Source: Streptomyces ferrugineus
Lineage (GTDB): Bacteria > Actinomycetota > Actinomycetes > Streptomycetales > Streptomycetaceae
Assembly (NCBI RefSeq): GCF_015160855.1
Contig: NZ_CP063373.1
Coordinates: 4,092,001-4,156,000, forward strand
Length of the DNA stretch: 64,000 nt
Direction of reading: 5' to 3'
Shown: positions 34,186 to 44,115 of the stretch, in pieces
Position numbering within the stretch: position 1 is the first letter of the stretch
How the letters are laid out: every line of letters begins with the position of its first letter
Translations under genes and position numbers: made by a program
The notes under the pieces: model-generated
Database searches by the model: none
What the model was told of the DNA's origin: nothing
The model's input: the letters and a program-made list of their open reading frames with translations, nothing else

Positions 34186-36084
34186 ATGCCGACCGAGACG
34201 TTTGAGTTTCAGGTAGAGGCCCGTCAGCTGCTCCAGCTGATGATCCACTCGGTCTACTCGAACAAGGATGTCTTCCTGCGCGAGCTCGTCTCCAACGCCT
34301 CCGACGCGCTCGACAAGCTGCGCCTGGAGAAGCTGCGCGACGACGCGCTCGACGCAGATGTGTCCGACCTGCACATCGCGATCGACGTCGACAAGGAGTC
34401 CCGTACCCTCACGGTCCGGGACAACGGCATCGGGATGTCGTACGACGAGGTCGGCAAGCTGATCGGCACCATCGCCAACTCGGGTACGGCCACCTTCCTC
34501 AAGGAGCTGCGCGAGGCGCAGGACGAGGCCGGGGCCGAGGGGCTCATCGGACAGTTCGGCGTCGGCTTCTACTCGGGCTTCATGGCGGCGGACGAGATGA
34601 CGCTGGTGACCCGGCGCGCCGGCGAGACCCAGGGCACCCGCTGGACGTCGCGCGGCGAGGCCACGTACACCCTGGAGACGGTCGACGACGCCCCGCAGGG
34701 CACCTCGGTCACCCTCCACCTCAAGCCCGCCGACCCCGAGAACCAGCTCCACGACTACACCTCGCCCTGGAAGATCAGGGAGATCGTCAAGCGGTACTCG
34801 GACTTCATCACCTGGCCGATCCGGATGGTCCCCGAGCCGGGCGACGGCGACACCACGCCCGAGCCCGAGACGCTGAACTCCATGAAGGCCCTGTGGGCGC
34901 GCTCGCGCGAGGAGGTGTCCGACGACGAGTACCACGAGCTGTACAAGCACATCAGCCACGACTGGCGCGAACCCCTGGAGACCATCCGGCTCCAGGCCGA
35001 GGGCACCTTCGAGTACCAGGCCCTGCTCTTCGTCCCCTCGCACGCCCCGCACGACCTGTTCACCCGGGAGTTCAAGCGCGGCGTCCAGCTCTATGTGAAG
35101 CGCGTCTTCATCATGGACAACTGCGAGGCGCTGCTGCCGCCGTACCTGCGCTTCGTCAAGGGCGTCGTCGACGCGGCCGACCTCTCGCTCAACGTCTCCC
35201 GCGAGATCCTCCAGCAGGACCGGCACATCCGGATGATGCAGCGCCGGCTGACCAAGAAGGTGCTGTCCACGGTCAAGGACTTCATGACCAAGGACACCGA
35301 CCGCTACGCCACCTTCTGGCGGGAGTTCGGCACGGTCGTCAAGGAGGGCCTGGTCACCGACTCCGAGAACAGCGAGGCCATCCTCGCCGTCGCCTCGTTC
35401 GCCACCACGCACTCCGACGACGAGCCGACCACCCTCGCGCAGTACGTCGAGCGGATGAAGGACGGCCAGGACGACATCTACTACATCACCGGTGAGTCCC
35501 GGCAGAGCATCGAGAACTCCCCGCACATGGAGGCGTTCCGCGACAAGGGCATCGAGGTGCTGCTGCTCACCGACGCCGTCGACGAGGTGTGGGTCGACGC
35601 CGTGGGCGAGTACGAGGGCAGGAAGCTGCGGTCCGTCACCAAGGGCGAGATCGACCTCGACGCCGAGGACGACGAGAAGGCCGACGGGGAGCGGGCCAAG
35701 CAGGCCGAGGAGTACGCCGGGCTGCTCGGCTGGATGGGGGAGCAGCTCGACGAGGACATCAAGGAGGTGCGCCTGTCGACGCGGCTCACCGTCTCGCCGG
35801 CTTGTGTCGTCTCCGACGCCCACGATCTGACGCCGGCCCTGGAGAACATGTACCGCGCGATGGGCCAGGAGGTGCCGCGCACCAAGCGCATCCTGGAGCT
35901 CAACCCCGAGCACCTGCTGGTGAAGGGCCTGAACCAGGCGTACAAGGAGCGCGAGGACCGCTCGGGGCTCGTGGAGTCCGCCGAGCTGCTCCACACGCTG
36001 GCGGTGCTCGCCGAGGGCGGCCAGCCCAAGGACCCCGCCCGCTTCGTGAAGCTGGTCGCGGACCGCCTGGAGCGCACCCTGTAG
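34186..36084 (+). CDS. htpG: Molecular chaperone HtpG (Hsp90)
   Basis: This 632-residue protein is full length for bacterial Hsp90. The ATPase domain has [14 protein letters not shown], the N-box [10 protein letters not shown] and [12 protein letters not shown] with the GxxGxG lid. The middle domain follows with [14 protein letters not shown] and the catalytic arginine in [10 protein letters not shown]. The carboxy-terminal dimer domain ends at about 632. It folds client proteins in the cytosol using ATP. ATG 34186 ([16 protein letters not shown]) is the usual family start; an in-frame GTG at 34168 is less likely. A hairpin terminator follows. Confidence 0.97.
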
Positions 36085-36111
36085 CCGGGGCTGTCGGCCA
36101 TGTGGCCGTGT

Positions 36112-36138
36112 GCGCGGGCCATTGTCAGTGGCCCGCGC
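36112..36138 (+). terminator. Hairpin terminator after htpG
   Basis: GCGCGGGCCA (36112-36121) and TGGCCCGCGC (36129-36138) are exact reverse complements around a 7-nt loop. It starts 28 nt after the htpG stop and ends before the next gene's Shine-Dalgarno. Confidence 0.75.
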
Positions 36139-36182
36139 TACCTTCCTTGAAGTCGGCTTGCGGCCCCATTCCTGGAGGATTC

Positions 36183-36593
36183 ATGGCCTCGCGGCTCAAC
36201 CCCTACATCACCTTCGCCGGTGACGCCCGGCAGGCGCTGGAGTTCTACAAGGACGTCTTCGGCGGCACCCTGAACGTCAACACCTACGCCGAGTTCGGCC
36301 AGAAGGACTCCCCGATGGCCGACAAGATCATGCACGGCATGCTCGAGGCCCCCAACGGCTTCACCCTGATGGCCGCCGACACCCCGACGGACGACCACCG
36401 GCCCGGCAACAACATCTCCGTGAGCCTGAGCGGCGACGACGACGCCGAACTGCGCGGCTACTGGGAGAAGCTGTCCGCCGACGCCTCGGTGGCCGTGCCG
36501 CTGGAGAAGCAGATGTGGGGCGACGTCTTCGGCATGTGCACGGACCGCTTCGGCATCACCTGGATGGTCAACATCAGCCAGCCGGCCGGCTGA
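36183..36593 (+). CDS. VOC-family protein (PhnB-like)
   Basis: This 136-residue protein carries the PhnB/3-demethylubiquinone-like VOC layout. It opens LNPYITFAGDARQALEFYKDVFGG, has an internal HGMLEAPNGFTLMAAD strand and ends MCTDRFGITWMVNISQ. The family covers isomerases and hydrolases with a metal or none, and members are often left as VOC protein because substrates vary. GGAGG six bases before ATG 36183 sets the start. It is a single-gene unit convergent with the exported propeller gene. Confidence 0.9.
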   Translation: MASRLNPYITFAGDARQALEFYKDVFGGTLNVNTYAEFGQKDSPMADKIMHGMLEAPNGFTLMAADTPTDDHRPGNNISVSLSGDDDAELRGYWEKLSADASVAVPLEKQMWGDVFGMCTDRFGITWMVNISQPAG

Positions 36594-36747
36594 AGTCGGA
36601 GACCTCCTCCAGCGCCGGGTCGCCCTTGTCGCTCGCGCGGACGGTGCCGTCGCCCCGCAGGTCCACCGAGGCGGGTGAGGTGGACACGGCGGCCGAGGTG
36701 CCGACCGCCGTGTCCGCGGCTTCCGCCGCGCCCGGTGCAGCGGTCCG

Positions 36748-38991
36748 TCAGGGCGTGGTCAGCTCATAGAAGCCCCTGCCGAACGTCGCGGCCACCAGGC
36801 GGTGGTGACCCGCGTCGTACTCGATGTCGTCGACCGGTACCTGCGGCATGCCGCGGCCCAGACGCAGCCAGTGTCCGCCGCCCGTGACGCTGGTGAACAC
36901 GCCCTGGTCGGTGCCGATGTAGAGGATGCCGCCGCGGGCGACGACCAGGTCGTTGACGGGTGCGGCCGGGAGGTTGCCCGACAGGTTCCGCCAGTGCCGG
37001 CCGCCGTCCGTGCTGCCGTACACATGGGGCAGCGGGGAGCCAGAGCGGTATCCGGAGTGGGTGGTCCAGACGCGGTCGGGGTTCTTCGGATCGACGACCA
37101 CCCGGGTCACCCAGGGCAGCCCTTCGGCCAGCTTCGTCCAGGTCGCGCCGAGGTTCCTGGTGACCCACACCCGGCCGTCGTCCGTGCCGGCGTACACGGT
37201 GCGTCCGTCGTTCGCCGGGGCGATCGAGGTGATCGTGCCGTAGTTGGTGTAGATCGGGTCCGGGCCCGGGCCGCCGCTCAGGTCCGGGCTGATCGGCTGC
37301 CAGGTCGCGCCGCCGTCCGTGGAGCGGTTGAGCACCTCGGAGCCGTAGTAGAGGATCTTCGAATCGCGCGGGTCGAAGACCACCGGCGTGAACCAGTTGC
37401 GCCGCTGGTACGTCGTCCGGTCCGCGAAGTACGTGAGCGTGTCGCCGCCGTCGGTGGAGCTGAAGCAGTTGCCGTACTGGTAGCAGGCGAAGACGTTGTC
37501 CACGTCGGTCGGGTTGATGAGGTTCTCCTCGCCGTCGCCGCCGAGGTACTCGTTGAACCTCTCCCCGCCCCAGGACCGCAGGGAGCCGTTGTCCTGGGCC
37601 CCGCCCGAGATGCGGGTGACGTCCTGCGGGCTGATCGCCGCGCTGTAGAGCTGGGTGTAGGGCTGGTGGCGGGACTTGACCCAGCCGCCGTCGCCGTTCG
37701 CGTCGGAGCGGTAGACGCCGCCGTCGTTGCCGAGGTAGACCCGGCCCGGGCGGCGCGGGTCCCACACCATGGCGTGCTGGTCGACGTGCATGCTGGTGTC
37801 GTCGGCCGTCCAGGTGGCCCCGCCGTCCTTCGTGGTCATCAGGGGCACGCCGGCCACATGCACGTGCTCGTTGTCCCGGGGGTCGATCCACACCTTGCCG
37901 AACCACCAGCCGAAGCTCGACTGGGAGCCCGTCATGTCCTCGTTGGCAGGGGTGCGGGTCCAGTTGTCGCCGCCGTCGGTGGAGGCGTAGAAGCCCTCGA
38001 AGGGGCCACTGGCCTTGTTGGCGATCGCATAGAGCTTCTCGCCCGCGACCGCCAGGCCGATGCGTCCCACGTCCGGGCCCTCGGCGGGCAGTCCGCCGCC
38101 GAGCCGCTGCCAGGTCGCGCCGTCGTCCGTGCTGCGGAAGACGCCCGAGCCGACACCGCCGTACGTCCGCAGTCCGGGTGTGCGGCGGTGGTCCCACAAC
38201 ACGGCGTAGAGCCGGTCGCCGTCGACGACGATCTCGGTGGCGCCGGTGAACTCGTTGGCGCCGGCGAGGATCCGCTCCCAGGTGGCGCCGCCGTCCTCCG
38301 AGCGGTAGACGCCCCTGTCTCCACCGCCGTTGTAGAGGGAGCCGGCCGCGGCGACATAGATGCGGCGCGGGTTGGCGGGGTCGATGGTGATGGCGCTGAT
38401 CGCGCCGGAGTCGCGCAGGCCGATCGGCTTCCAGGTCCGGCCGCCGTCCTTGCTGCGGTACAGCCCCGTCCCCTCGTAGGTGATGCTGCCGCCACCCGGG
38501 TTGGGCTCACCGGTGCCCACGTACAGGGTGCCGTCCGGGGCGGTGGCCACCGCGCCCATGGCCTGCGTCCAGCTGTCGGGCCACACCGAGTGGAAGGTCG
38601 CCCCGGCATCGGTGCTGCGCCACAGCCCGCCGCTCGCCGCCGCGGCGTACAGCGTGTCGGCGCGCTTGGGGTCGAGGGCGAGGGAGACGATCCGGCCGCC
38701 GATGTTGGTGGGCCCGACGCTCTTCCAGCGCCCGCCGACGGTGGGCAGTTCGCGGGCCTGCGCGGCGGCGCGGTCATGCGCGTGGCGCGGCATCGACTCG
38801 CCGGGCAGGGTCTTCTGCAGGTAGCGGTACTCCGCGGGGGCGGCCGGTCCACGGACCGGCCGGTACACGTCGGAGGGCCCGGGCGGCGCCGACGCCCCGG
38901 ACGACGGGGGTGGTGCGGCCGCCGCCGGTGCCGTGAGCAACGCCGCTCCGGTGACCGTGGCGAGAACCAGTGACAGCAGACCTCTGCCCAT
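36748..38991 (-). CDS. Exported BNR/sortilin-like beta-propeller protein
   Basis: This 747-residue protein has a signal peptide (LSLVLATVTGAALLTAPAAAA). A long series of propeller blades follows, marked by recurring Asp-box strings such as STDAGATF, SKDGGRTW, SEDGGATW, STDDGATW and STDGGDNW. It resembles the VPS10/sortilin-type and xyloglucanase-like propellers found in secreted actinobacterial proteins. No catalytic domain is added, so it may bind glycans or act as a GH74-like enzyme, but I cannot decide. GGAAGGG before ATG 38991 sets the start. It is divergent from the PLP-enzyme cluster. Confidence 0.83.
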   Translation of the reverse strand: MGRGLLSLVLATVTGAALLTAPAAAAPPPSSGASAPPGPSDVYRPVRGPAAPAEYRYLQKTLPGESMPRHAHDRAAAQARELPTVGGRWKSVGPTNIGGRIVSLALDPKRADTLYAAAASGGLWRSTDAGATFHSVWPDSWTQAMGAVATAPDGTLYVGTGEPNPGGGSITYEGTGLYRSKDGGRTWKPIGLRDSGAISAITIDPANPRRIYVAAAGSLYNGGGDRGVYRSEDGGATWERILAGANEFTGATEIVVDGDRLYAVLWDHRRTPGLRTYGGVGSGVFRSTDDGATWQRLGGGLPAEGPDVGRIGLAVAGEKLYAIANKASGPFEGFYASTDGGDNWTRTPANEDMTGSQSSFGWWFGKVWIDPRDNEHVHVAGVPLMTTKDGGATWTADDTSMHVDQHAMVWDPRRPGRVYLGNDGGVYRSDANGDGGWVKSRHQPYTQLYSAAISPQDVTRISGGAQDNGSLRSWGGERFNEYLGGDGEENLINPTDVDNVFACYQYGNCFSSTDGGDTLTYFADRTTYQRRNWFTPVVFDPRDSKILYYGSEVLNRSTDGGATWQPISPDLSGGPGPDPIYTNYGTITSIAPANDGRTVYAGTDDGRVWVTRNLGATWTKLAEGLPWVTRVVVDPKNPDRVWTTHSGYRSGSPLPHVYGSTDGGRHWRNLSGNLPAAPVNDLVVARGGILYIGTDQGVFTSVTGGGHWLRLGRGMPQVPVDDIEYDAGHHRLVAATFGRGFYELTTP

Positions 38992-39109
38992 GTGGACCCT
39001 TCCGTCGTCATGGCTGTCTACAACCGGAACGACGGTACGAGAGAAGGCAGTTGGGCAGAAGAGCGCGAAGGTGCCGGCTGTGGCGGGAGTGCGGCCGAGG
39101 CTGTTGACG

Positions 39110-39130
39110 TACCGCCCACGTGGGTAGGTA
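39110..39130. promoter_or_regulatory. Palindromic site upstream of the PLP-enzyme operon
   Basis: CCCACGTGGG (39116-39125) is a perfect 10-nt palindrome, flanked by TACC before and GGTA after, so the symmetry extends outward with a 1-nt offset. It follows TTGACG (39104-39109), which could be a -35 element. The site lies about 110 nt before the start of the first enzyme gene and is a plausible operator for that operon. Confidence 0.4.
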
Positions 39131-39238
39131 CAGGGCGTAAAGCACCCGAAGGAAGGGAAAGGAGCTATACGGCGAACCCGCGGGGAGTGATCGGCAGTGC
39201 CCGGGAGGTCGGGCCCGAGTACTGAGGAGGGGCCACGC

Positions 39239-40708
39239 ATGGGCGGGCAGCCCTTGTATCTCGAACCGCGGCTGGAGTCGCGGCTGCGCTCGCTGGCGGA
39301 CTCGCCGGAGCTGCTGCACAGGCTCACCGACGCCCTCGGGTCTCCGCTGAACATGGTCGTACCCGACCAACTCGCCGACAACCTCCAGCAGTTCCGCTCG
39401 GTGTACGGCTCCCACCACCTGTCCGGCCAGGTGTTCTTCGCCCACAAGGCCAACCGGTCCAGCGCCCTGCTGCGGCGGCTCGCCGCCACGGACGCCGGCG
39501 TGGACGTCGCCTCCCTCGGCGAACTGCAGCACGCCCTCGGCGCCGGCTTCACCCCCGACCGGATCACCGCCACCGGACCGAAGAACCCGGAGTTCCTGTG
39601 GCTGGCGGCGCGCACGTCGGTCACCGTCAGCCTCGACACCCGAGGCGAACTGGACCAACTCGCCACGCTGGTACGCAAACACGCGCTGCCCCGCACCCGC
39701 GTCCTGCTGCGGCTGTCGGGCTTCGAGGCGTCCGGCGTACGGGTGCTGAGCCGCCGCAGCCGGTTCGGCACCGCGGTAGGGGAGTCGACCGCACTGCTGG
39801 AGACCGTCGAGCGGCACGGCGACGTGGTCGACCTGGTCGGCGTCGCGTACCACATGGACACGACGAGCCTCACCGAGAAGGCCACGGCCCTGGAAGGCTG
39901 TCTGCGGGTCCTGGAGGAGTGCCGCAGCCGGGGGCTTCGGCCCCGGGCCGTGGACATCGGCGGCGGCTTCGGCGTCAACTACCTCGCCGACGGCGGCCAA
40001 TGGGAGCGGTACACCACCGAACTGACCGAAGCCGTGCTGGGCATCCGCCCGCCCCTGACATACGGCGGCCACGGCTACGGACTGCGCAACGAATCCGGCA
40101 CCCTGCGCGGCGCCCTCGGCCTGTACCCGGCGCACCGTCCCATCGCGGGCGCCCGCTATCTCGACGAACTGCTCGCGCACCCGGCGGCGTCCCTGGGCGG
40201 CCGCCCCCTGGCCGCGCTGCTCCTCGACCACCTCTACGACCTGCACATCGAACCCGGCCGGGCCCTCCTGGACCAGTGCGGACTGACCCTGACCAAGGTC
40301 CTGGAGGTGCGCGACCAGGAGACCGACGGCCCCTTGGCCGTACGGCTGGCGGCGAAGGCCGACGACGTGGCGCTGGAGGACCACGGGGTGCTCATGGACC
40401 CGGTCGTCGTCCCACGGGACGGAGCGGACGCGGACCGCGCCGAACCGGTCGCCGTGCACCTCTTCGGCAGCCGCTGCCTGGAGTCCGACCTGATCACCCG
40501 CCGCACGGTCTTCCTGCCCCGCCGCCCCGTCCCCGGCGACCTGCTGGCCTTCGCCAACACGGCCGGCTACTGCATGGACTTCCACGCCACCCGTGCCCAG
40601 CACCAGCCCGCCGCGCGCAAGGCCGCCGTCTGGCAGGAGGGCGACAGATGGCGCTGGTGCCTGGACGACCAGTACTGGCCGACCACACCCGTGGGGGGAG
40701 CGCAGTGA
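39239..40708 (+). CDS. Y4yA-like PLP-dependent decarboxylase (Orn/DAP/Arg decarboxylase 2 fold)
   Basis: This 489-residue enzyme has the alanine-racemase-like barrel of group IV decarboxylases. PLP lysine K70 is in FFAHKANRSS, H205 in AYHMDTT, the phosphate loop is GGGFG (241-245) and EPGRALLDQ lies near 338. The carboxy-terminal motif C413-L-E-S-D supplies the second active-site half. It lacks the close sequence match expected of LysA and fits the Y4yA group instead (recalled family). It should decarboxylate or rearrange an amino acid-like substrate. Its stop overlaps the GTG of the next gene by 4 nt, and the three enzymes are co-translated. ATG 39239 follows GAGGAGG. Confidence 0.82.
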   Translation: MGGQPLYLEPRLESRLRSLADSPELLHRLTDALGSPLNMVVPDQLADNLQQFRSVYGSHHLSGQVFFAHKANRSSALLRRLAATDAGVDVASLGELQHALGAGFTPDRITATGPKNPEFLWLAARTSVTVSLDTRGELDQLATLVRKHALPRTRVLLRLSGFEASGVRVLSRRSRFGTAVGESTALLETVERHGDVVDLVGVAYHMDTTSLTEKATALEGCLRVLEECRSRGLRPRAVDIGGGFGVNYLADGGQWERYTTELTEAVLGIRPPLTYGGHGYGLRNESGTLRGALGLYPAHRPIAGARYLDELLAHPAASLGGRPLAALLLDHLYDLHIEPGRALLDQCGLTLTKVLEVRDQETDGPLAVRLAAKADDVALEDHGVLMDPVVVPRDGADADRAEPVAVHLFGSRCLESDLITRRTVFLPRRPVPGDLLAFANTAGYCMDFHATRAQHQPAARKAAVWQEGDRWRWCLDDQYWPTTPVGGAQ

Positions 40709-42024
40709 GGTACGACAGCATCACCGAGGCCATCGGCAACACACCGCTGGTGCGCATCGACCCGGCCGTGCACGGCCTGAGCCACATCGACCTGTACGCC
40801 AAGCTGGAGCTGCTCAACCCCTTCGGTTCGGTGAAGGACCGGGCCGCCTGGAACATGGCCCGCCCGCGGCTGGCCGCCGCGCCCGAGCGGGGCGGTCAGG
40901 TCGTCGAGCTGTCGAGCGGCAACACCGCCAAGGCCCTCGCCGTCCTCGCGGGCATGCACGGACGGACCTTCAAGAGCGTCACCAACCGGATGCGCATCCC
41001 GGAGATCAAGGACCTGCTGCTGCTGCTCGGCGCGGAGATCGAGGAACTGCCCGGCCAGAGCGAGTGCCTGGACCCGACGGCCACCGACGACCCGCTCACC
41101 CAGTTCCACCGCACCCTGTCCGAGCCCGGCAGCACCTACCTGCACACCGACCAGTACTTCAACCCCCGCAACACCGAGGCCCACTTCACCGGTACCGGAC
41201 CGGAGATCGTCAAGGACCTCGACGGCCGGTCCCCGGACTGGTTCATCGCCTGTGTGGGCACCGCCGGCTCCTCCACCGGCGTCGCCCGCGCCCTGCGCGA
41301 ACACGACCCCGCCGTACGGGTCGTCGGCCTGGTCGCCGCCAAGTCCGACTTCATCCCCGGCATCCGCACCATCGACGAGGCGCACGAGGTGGGCCTGTTC
41401 GACCCCGGCACCTACGACACCATCGAGTCGGTCAGCGCCGACGAGGCCATCGAGGGCATGCTGACCCTCAACCGCCGCTGCGGCATCCTCGCCGGACCCA
41501 CCGGAGGCGCGGCCTTCTTCGGCGCGCTGCGACAACTACGCGCTGCTGACGAAGAGTTGACGGAGCGACAGTCGGCTGTCTTCATCGTCTGCGACCGCGT
41601 GGAGAGCTATCTGAGCTACGTCCGCCAACGGCGCCCCGACCTCTTCGGCCGCCCCCGCCGCGGCAACTCCCCGGCCGACCTGTCGGACGCCGAGATCCGC
41701 ACGGCACCGGCCCTCGGCGTCGCCGACGCCCAGGCGTGGATCACCACCGGGGAACCGCTCGTGGTCGACCTGCGCAGCCCCTACGCCTACGCCGCCCTGC
41801 ACATCGACGGCTCGGTCAACATCGTCGACGAGCTCTTCGAGGAACTCCTGCACGGCGGCCTGCCGTTCAGCCGCACCCGCCCCGTCCTGCTGGCCTGCCC
41901 GGTCGGCGAGAAGTCCGCCCGCTACGCCGCCCTGCTGACCCGGATGGGCCACCCCGGCGTCCGCAGTCTGACCGGCGGCATCATCGCCTGGCGCGACGCC
42001 GGCGCACCTCTGGTACGGGACTGA
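40705..42024 (+). CDS. Cysteine synthase-like PLP enzyme fused to a rhodanese domain
   Basis: Residues 1-320 of this 439-residue protein are a cysteine-synthase/CBS-type fold. PLP lysine K44 is in NPFGSVKDR, the substrate loop is SSGNT at 70-74, and a GTAGSSTG phosphate loop lies near 185-192. Residues about 335-439 are a rhodanese domain with active-site C398 in LLACPVGEKSARY and the supporting DLRSPYAYAALHIDGS strand. The fusion should make a carbon-sulfur or carbon-nitrogen bond by beta-replacement while accepting or donating a persulfide. The GTG start overlaps the decarboxylase stop, and the class V aminotransferase gene starts 4 nt after its end. Confidence 0.87.
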   Translation: MRYDSITEAIGNTPLVRIDPAVHGLSHIDLYAKLELLNPFGSVKDRAAWNMARPRLAAAPERGGQVVELSSGNTAKALAVLAGMHGRTFKSVTNRMRIPEIKDLLLLLGAEIEELPGQSECLDPTATDDPLTQFHRTLSEPGSTYLHTDQYFNPRNTEAHFTGTGPEIVKDLDGRSPDWFIACVGTAGSSTGVARALREHDPAVRVVGLVAAKSDFIPGIRTIDEAHEVGLFDPGTYDTIESVSADEAIEGMLTLNRRCGILAGPTGGAAFFGALRQLRAADEELTERQSAVFIVCDRVESYLSYVRQRRPDLFGRPRRGNSPADLSDAEIRTAPALGVADAQAWITTGEPLVVDLRSPYAYAALHIDGSVNIVDELFEELLHGGLPFSRTRPVLLACPVGEKSARYAALLTRMGHPGVRSLTGGIIAWRDAGAPLVRD

Positions 42025-42028
42025 CCGC

Positions 42029-43246
42029 ATGACCGTGTCCAGGACCGATGCCCAAGTGCCCCTCCCCGTCGAGGATCTGGCGGACTGGCAGCGCGCCCTG
42101 CGGGCCCAGTTCCCGATCATCACCGCCCACCCGGAGCAGTCCTATCTGGACAGCGCGGCCACCGCCCAGAAGCCGCAGGCCGTGCTCGACGCCGTCCACA
42201 CCTACCTCACCACCACCAACGCCAACGCCGGACGCGGCACCTACACCTGGGCCAACCGGACCACGACCCTGGTCGAGCAGACCCGCGGCCGGGTGAAGCT
42301 GTTCCTCGCCGACCCGGCGCCGGAGCGCTCGGCCGTGCACTTCACGAGCGGCACCACCGAGGGACTGCGCACCGTCGCCCGCGACTGGCTGCCCGGGCTC
42401 CTCGCCGACGGCGACGAGATCGTCGTCCCGGTCGCCGACCACGAGGCCAACATCGCGCCCTGGCTGGAGACGCAGCGCCAACTGGCCCGGCAGGGCGTCC
42501 ACGTCCATGTGCGGCCGATGCCGTACCAGGCGGCGTCCGGCGACTACGACCACACCGCCCTCGCCGAACTGGCCGGTCCGCGCACCCGGTTCGTCGCCGC
42601 GAGCCACGTCCACCACGTGTACGGCGGCAACATGAACATCCACCGCATCCGCCGAGCGGTCGGACCGGACGCGGTCATCTGCCTGGACGCCGCCCAGAGC
42701 GTCGGCCATCTGCCGGTGTCCGTGGCCGATCTGGACGTCGACTTCGTCGTCTTCTCCGGGCACAAGGCCATGGCCCTGCCCGGCACGGGAGCCGTCTGGG
42801 CCCGTCAGTCGCGCGGGCCCGCGTTCACGCCGGGCGGCTGGTCGGGCACCCCCAACACGGTCGGCATCGCCTCCCTCGCCGCCGCCCTGGACTGGCTGGA
42901 CGCGGCCGGCGCCGACCGGATCGAGCGATGGACGGTCGCGCTCGCGGCCCGTCTCACCGAGGGCCTGCGGCACCTCGACGCCTACGAGATCCTCGGCTGC
43001 CAGTCCAGCCTGGCCGCCGACTCACCCGTCCAGCGGCGCCAGGGCATCGTCACCCTCCGCCACCGCGCCATCGACTCGGGAGACCTGGGCTTCATCCTCT
43101 TCAGCCACGGCTTCATGGTCCGCTCCGACCAGCACTGCCAGGGCCGGGCGGGGGAGAGCACCGGCTCGGTGCGGGTGAGCCTGCATGTGTACAACACCGT
43201 CGAGGAGGTCGACCGGCTGCTGGGGGTCCTTGCCACCCTCGGATGA
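42029..43246 (+). CDS. Class V aminotransferase, SufS/CsdA-type cysteine desulfurase-like
   Basis: This 405-residue enzyme has the SufS layout: YLDSAATAQKP at 39-49, HFTSGTTEG, VADHEANIAPW, CLDAAQSVGH and PLP lysine K246 in FSGHKAMALPG. A cysteine at 370 (VRSDQHCQG) sits where SufS has its persulfide-forming cysteine. It could therefore release sulfur from cysteine or a related beta-thio or selenium compound. Starting 4 nt after a rhodanese-bearing cysteine synthase, it probably supplies or takes sulfur in that pathway rather than serving general Fe-S assembly; no other suf genes are present. Confidence 0.85.
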   Translation: MTVSRTDAQVPLPVEDLADWQRALRAQFPIITAHPEQSYLDSAATAQKPQAVLDAVHTYLTTTNANAGRGTYTWANRTTTLVEQTRGRVKLFLADPAPERSAVHFTSGTTEGLRTVARDWLPGLLADGDEIVVPVADHEANIAPWLETQRQLARQGVHVHVRPMPYQAASGDYDHTALAELAGPRTRFVAASHVHHVYGGNMNIHRIRRAVGPDAVICLDAAQSVGHLPVSVADLDVDFVVFSGHKAMALPGTGAVWARQSRGPAFTPGGWSGTPNTVGIASLAAALDWLDAAGADRIERWTVALAARLTEGLRHLDAYEILGCQSSLAADSPVQRRQGIVTLRHRAIDSGDLGFILFSHGFMVRSDQHCQGRAGESTGSVRVSLHVYNTVEEVDRLLGVLATLG

Positions 43247-43266
43247 CGTACCGCCGTTAGGGGGAA

Positions 43267-43281
43267 TGGGAACCGTTTCCA
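43267..43281. promoter_or_regulatory. 7-1-7 inverted repeat TGGGAACCGTTTCCA before the methyltransferase gene
   Basis: TGGGAAC and GTTTCCA pair with one mismatch around a single C. Four bases on lies TAGGGT (43286-43291), a fair -10. The size and spacing resemble Fur/Zur-family boxes, though the sequence differs from the AT-rich consensus. It overlaps the promoter spacer and would act as a repressor site for the downstream gene. Confidence 0.4.
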
Positions 43282-43341
43282 CCTGTAGGGTCTGGCCCAG
43301 ACGGTGCGTACGAGTGCGGAACGGCGAGGTGGCACGACCGG

Positions 43342-44115
43342 ATGGGGCTGAGCCTGGCGACGGCGGAGCGATGGGTGCGGCGCTGGGAGCTCCAGCAGCA
43401 GCGATACGCCGTGGACCGCGAGGAGCGGTTCACGGTGATCGCCGACGTCGTCGAACAGGCGGTGGCGGACCCATGCGGCCCCTCGGCCCGGCCGCTCGTC
43501 GTCGACCTCGGCTGCGGCCCCGGCTCACTGGCCGCCCGGCTCGCCAAACGGCTGCCGCAGGCGGACCTCGTCGCCGTCGACATGGACCCGCTGCTGCTGG
43601 AGCTGGCCCGCACCCATCACGCGGACGCGGCCCGCTACGTCGACACGGTGATCGGCGGGGAGGGCTGGACGAACGCCCTGTGCCTCGACCGCCCGTTGGA
43701 CGCGGCCGTGTCGACGACGGCCCTGCACTACCTGGACCCGGACACCCTGTACCGCACCTACCGGCAGCTCGCGGCACTGCTGCGGCCCGGCGGCGTCCTC
43801 GTCAACGGCGACCACTTCCCGCACGACGACATCGCGCTCGCCGACCTCGCCGGACGCGTCGGCCGCCGGCACGCCGAACGCCGGCGCGCCCTGGCCCACG
43901 AGGACTGGGCCTCCTGGTGGACGGCCGTCGCCCGGGACCCCGAACTGTCCGACCTGCTCGCCGAGCGCCGGCGCAGGCAGCCGGCCGGCGGGAGCGACGG
44001 CGCGCCGAGCCTGTCCGTGGCCACGCACGAACGGCTGCTGCGGCGGGCGGGGTTCAGGCACGCCGGATCCGTCTGGCAGTACGGCGACAGCCATGTGGTC
44101 GTGGCCATCCGCTGA
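43342..44115 (+). CDS. Class I SAM-dependent methyltransferase
   Basis: This 257-residue protein has SAM motif I LVVDLGCGPGSLA near residue 55, the acidic VAVDMDPLLLELA, and motif IV DAAVSTTALHYLDP. The carboxy-terminal half is arginine-rich and helical. GAGGTGG 11 nt before ATG 43342 sets the start. It is 95 nt after the desulfurase-like gene and has its own promoter-like site, so it is next to rather than firmly inside that operon. The substrate is unknown. Confidence 0.85.
   Translation: MGLSLATAERWVRRWELQQQRYAVDREERFTVIADVVEQAVADPCGPSARPLVVDLGCGPGSLAARLAKRLPQADLVAVDMDPLLLELARTHHADAARYVDTVIGGEGWTNALCLDRPLDAAVSTTALHYLDPDTLYRTYRQLAALLRPGGVLVNGDHFPHDDIALADLAGRVGRRHAERRRALAHEDWASWWTAVARDPELSDLLAERRRRQPAGGSDGAPSLSVATHERLLRRAGFRHAGSVWQYGDSHVVVAIR

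Noticed and set aside
36594..36747. Minus-strand frame of about 56 codons with protein-like composition between the VOC and propeller genes
   Set aside because: It follows a stop with no usable start or family; it may be an old remnant but cannot be supported as a gene.
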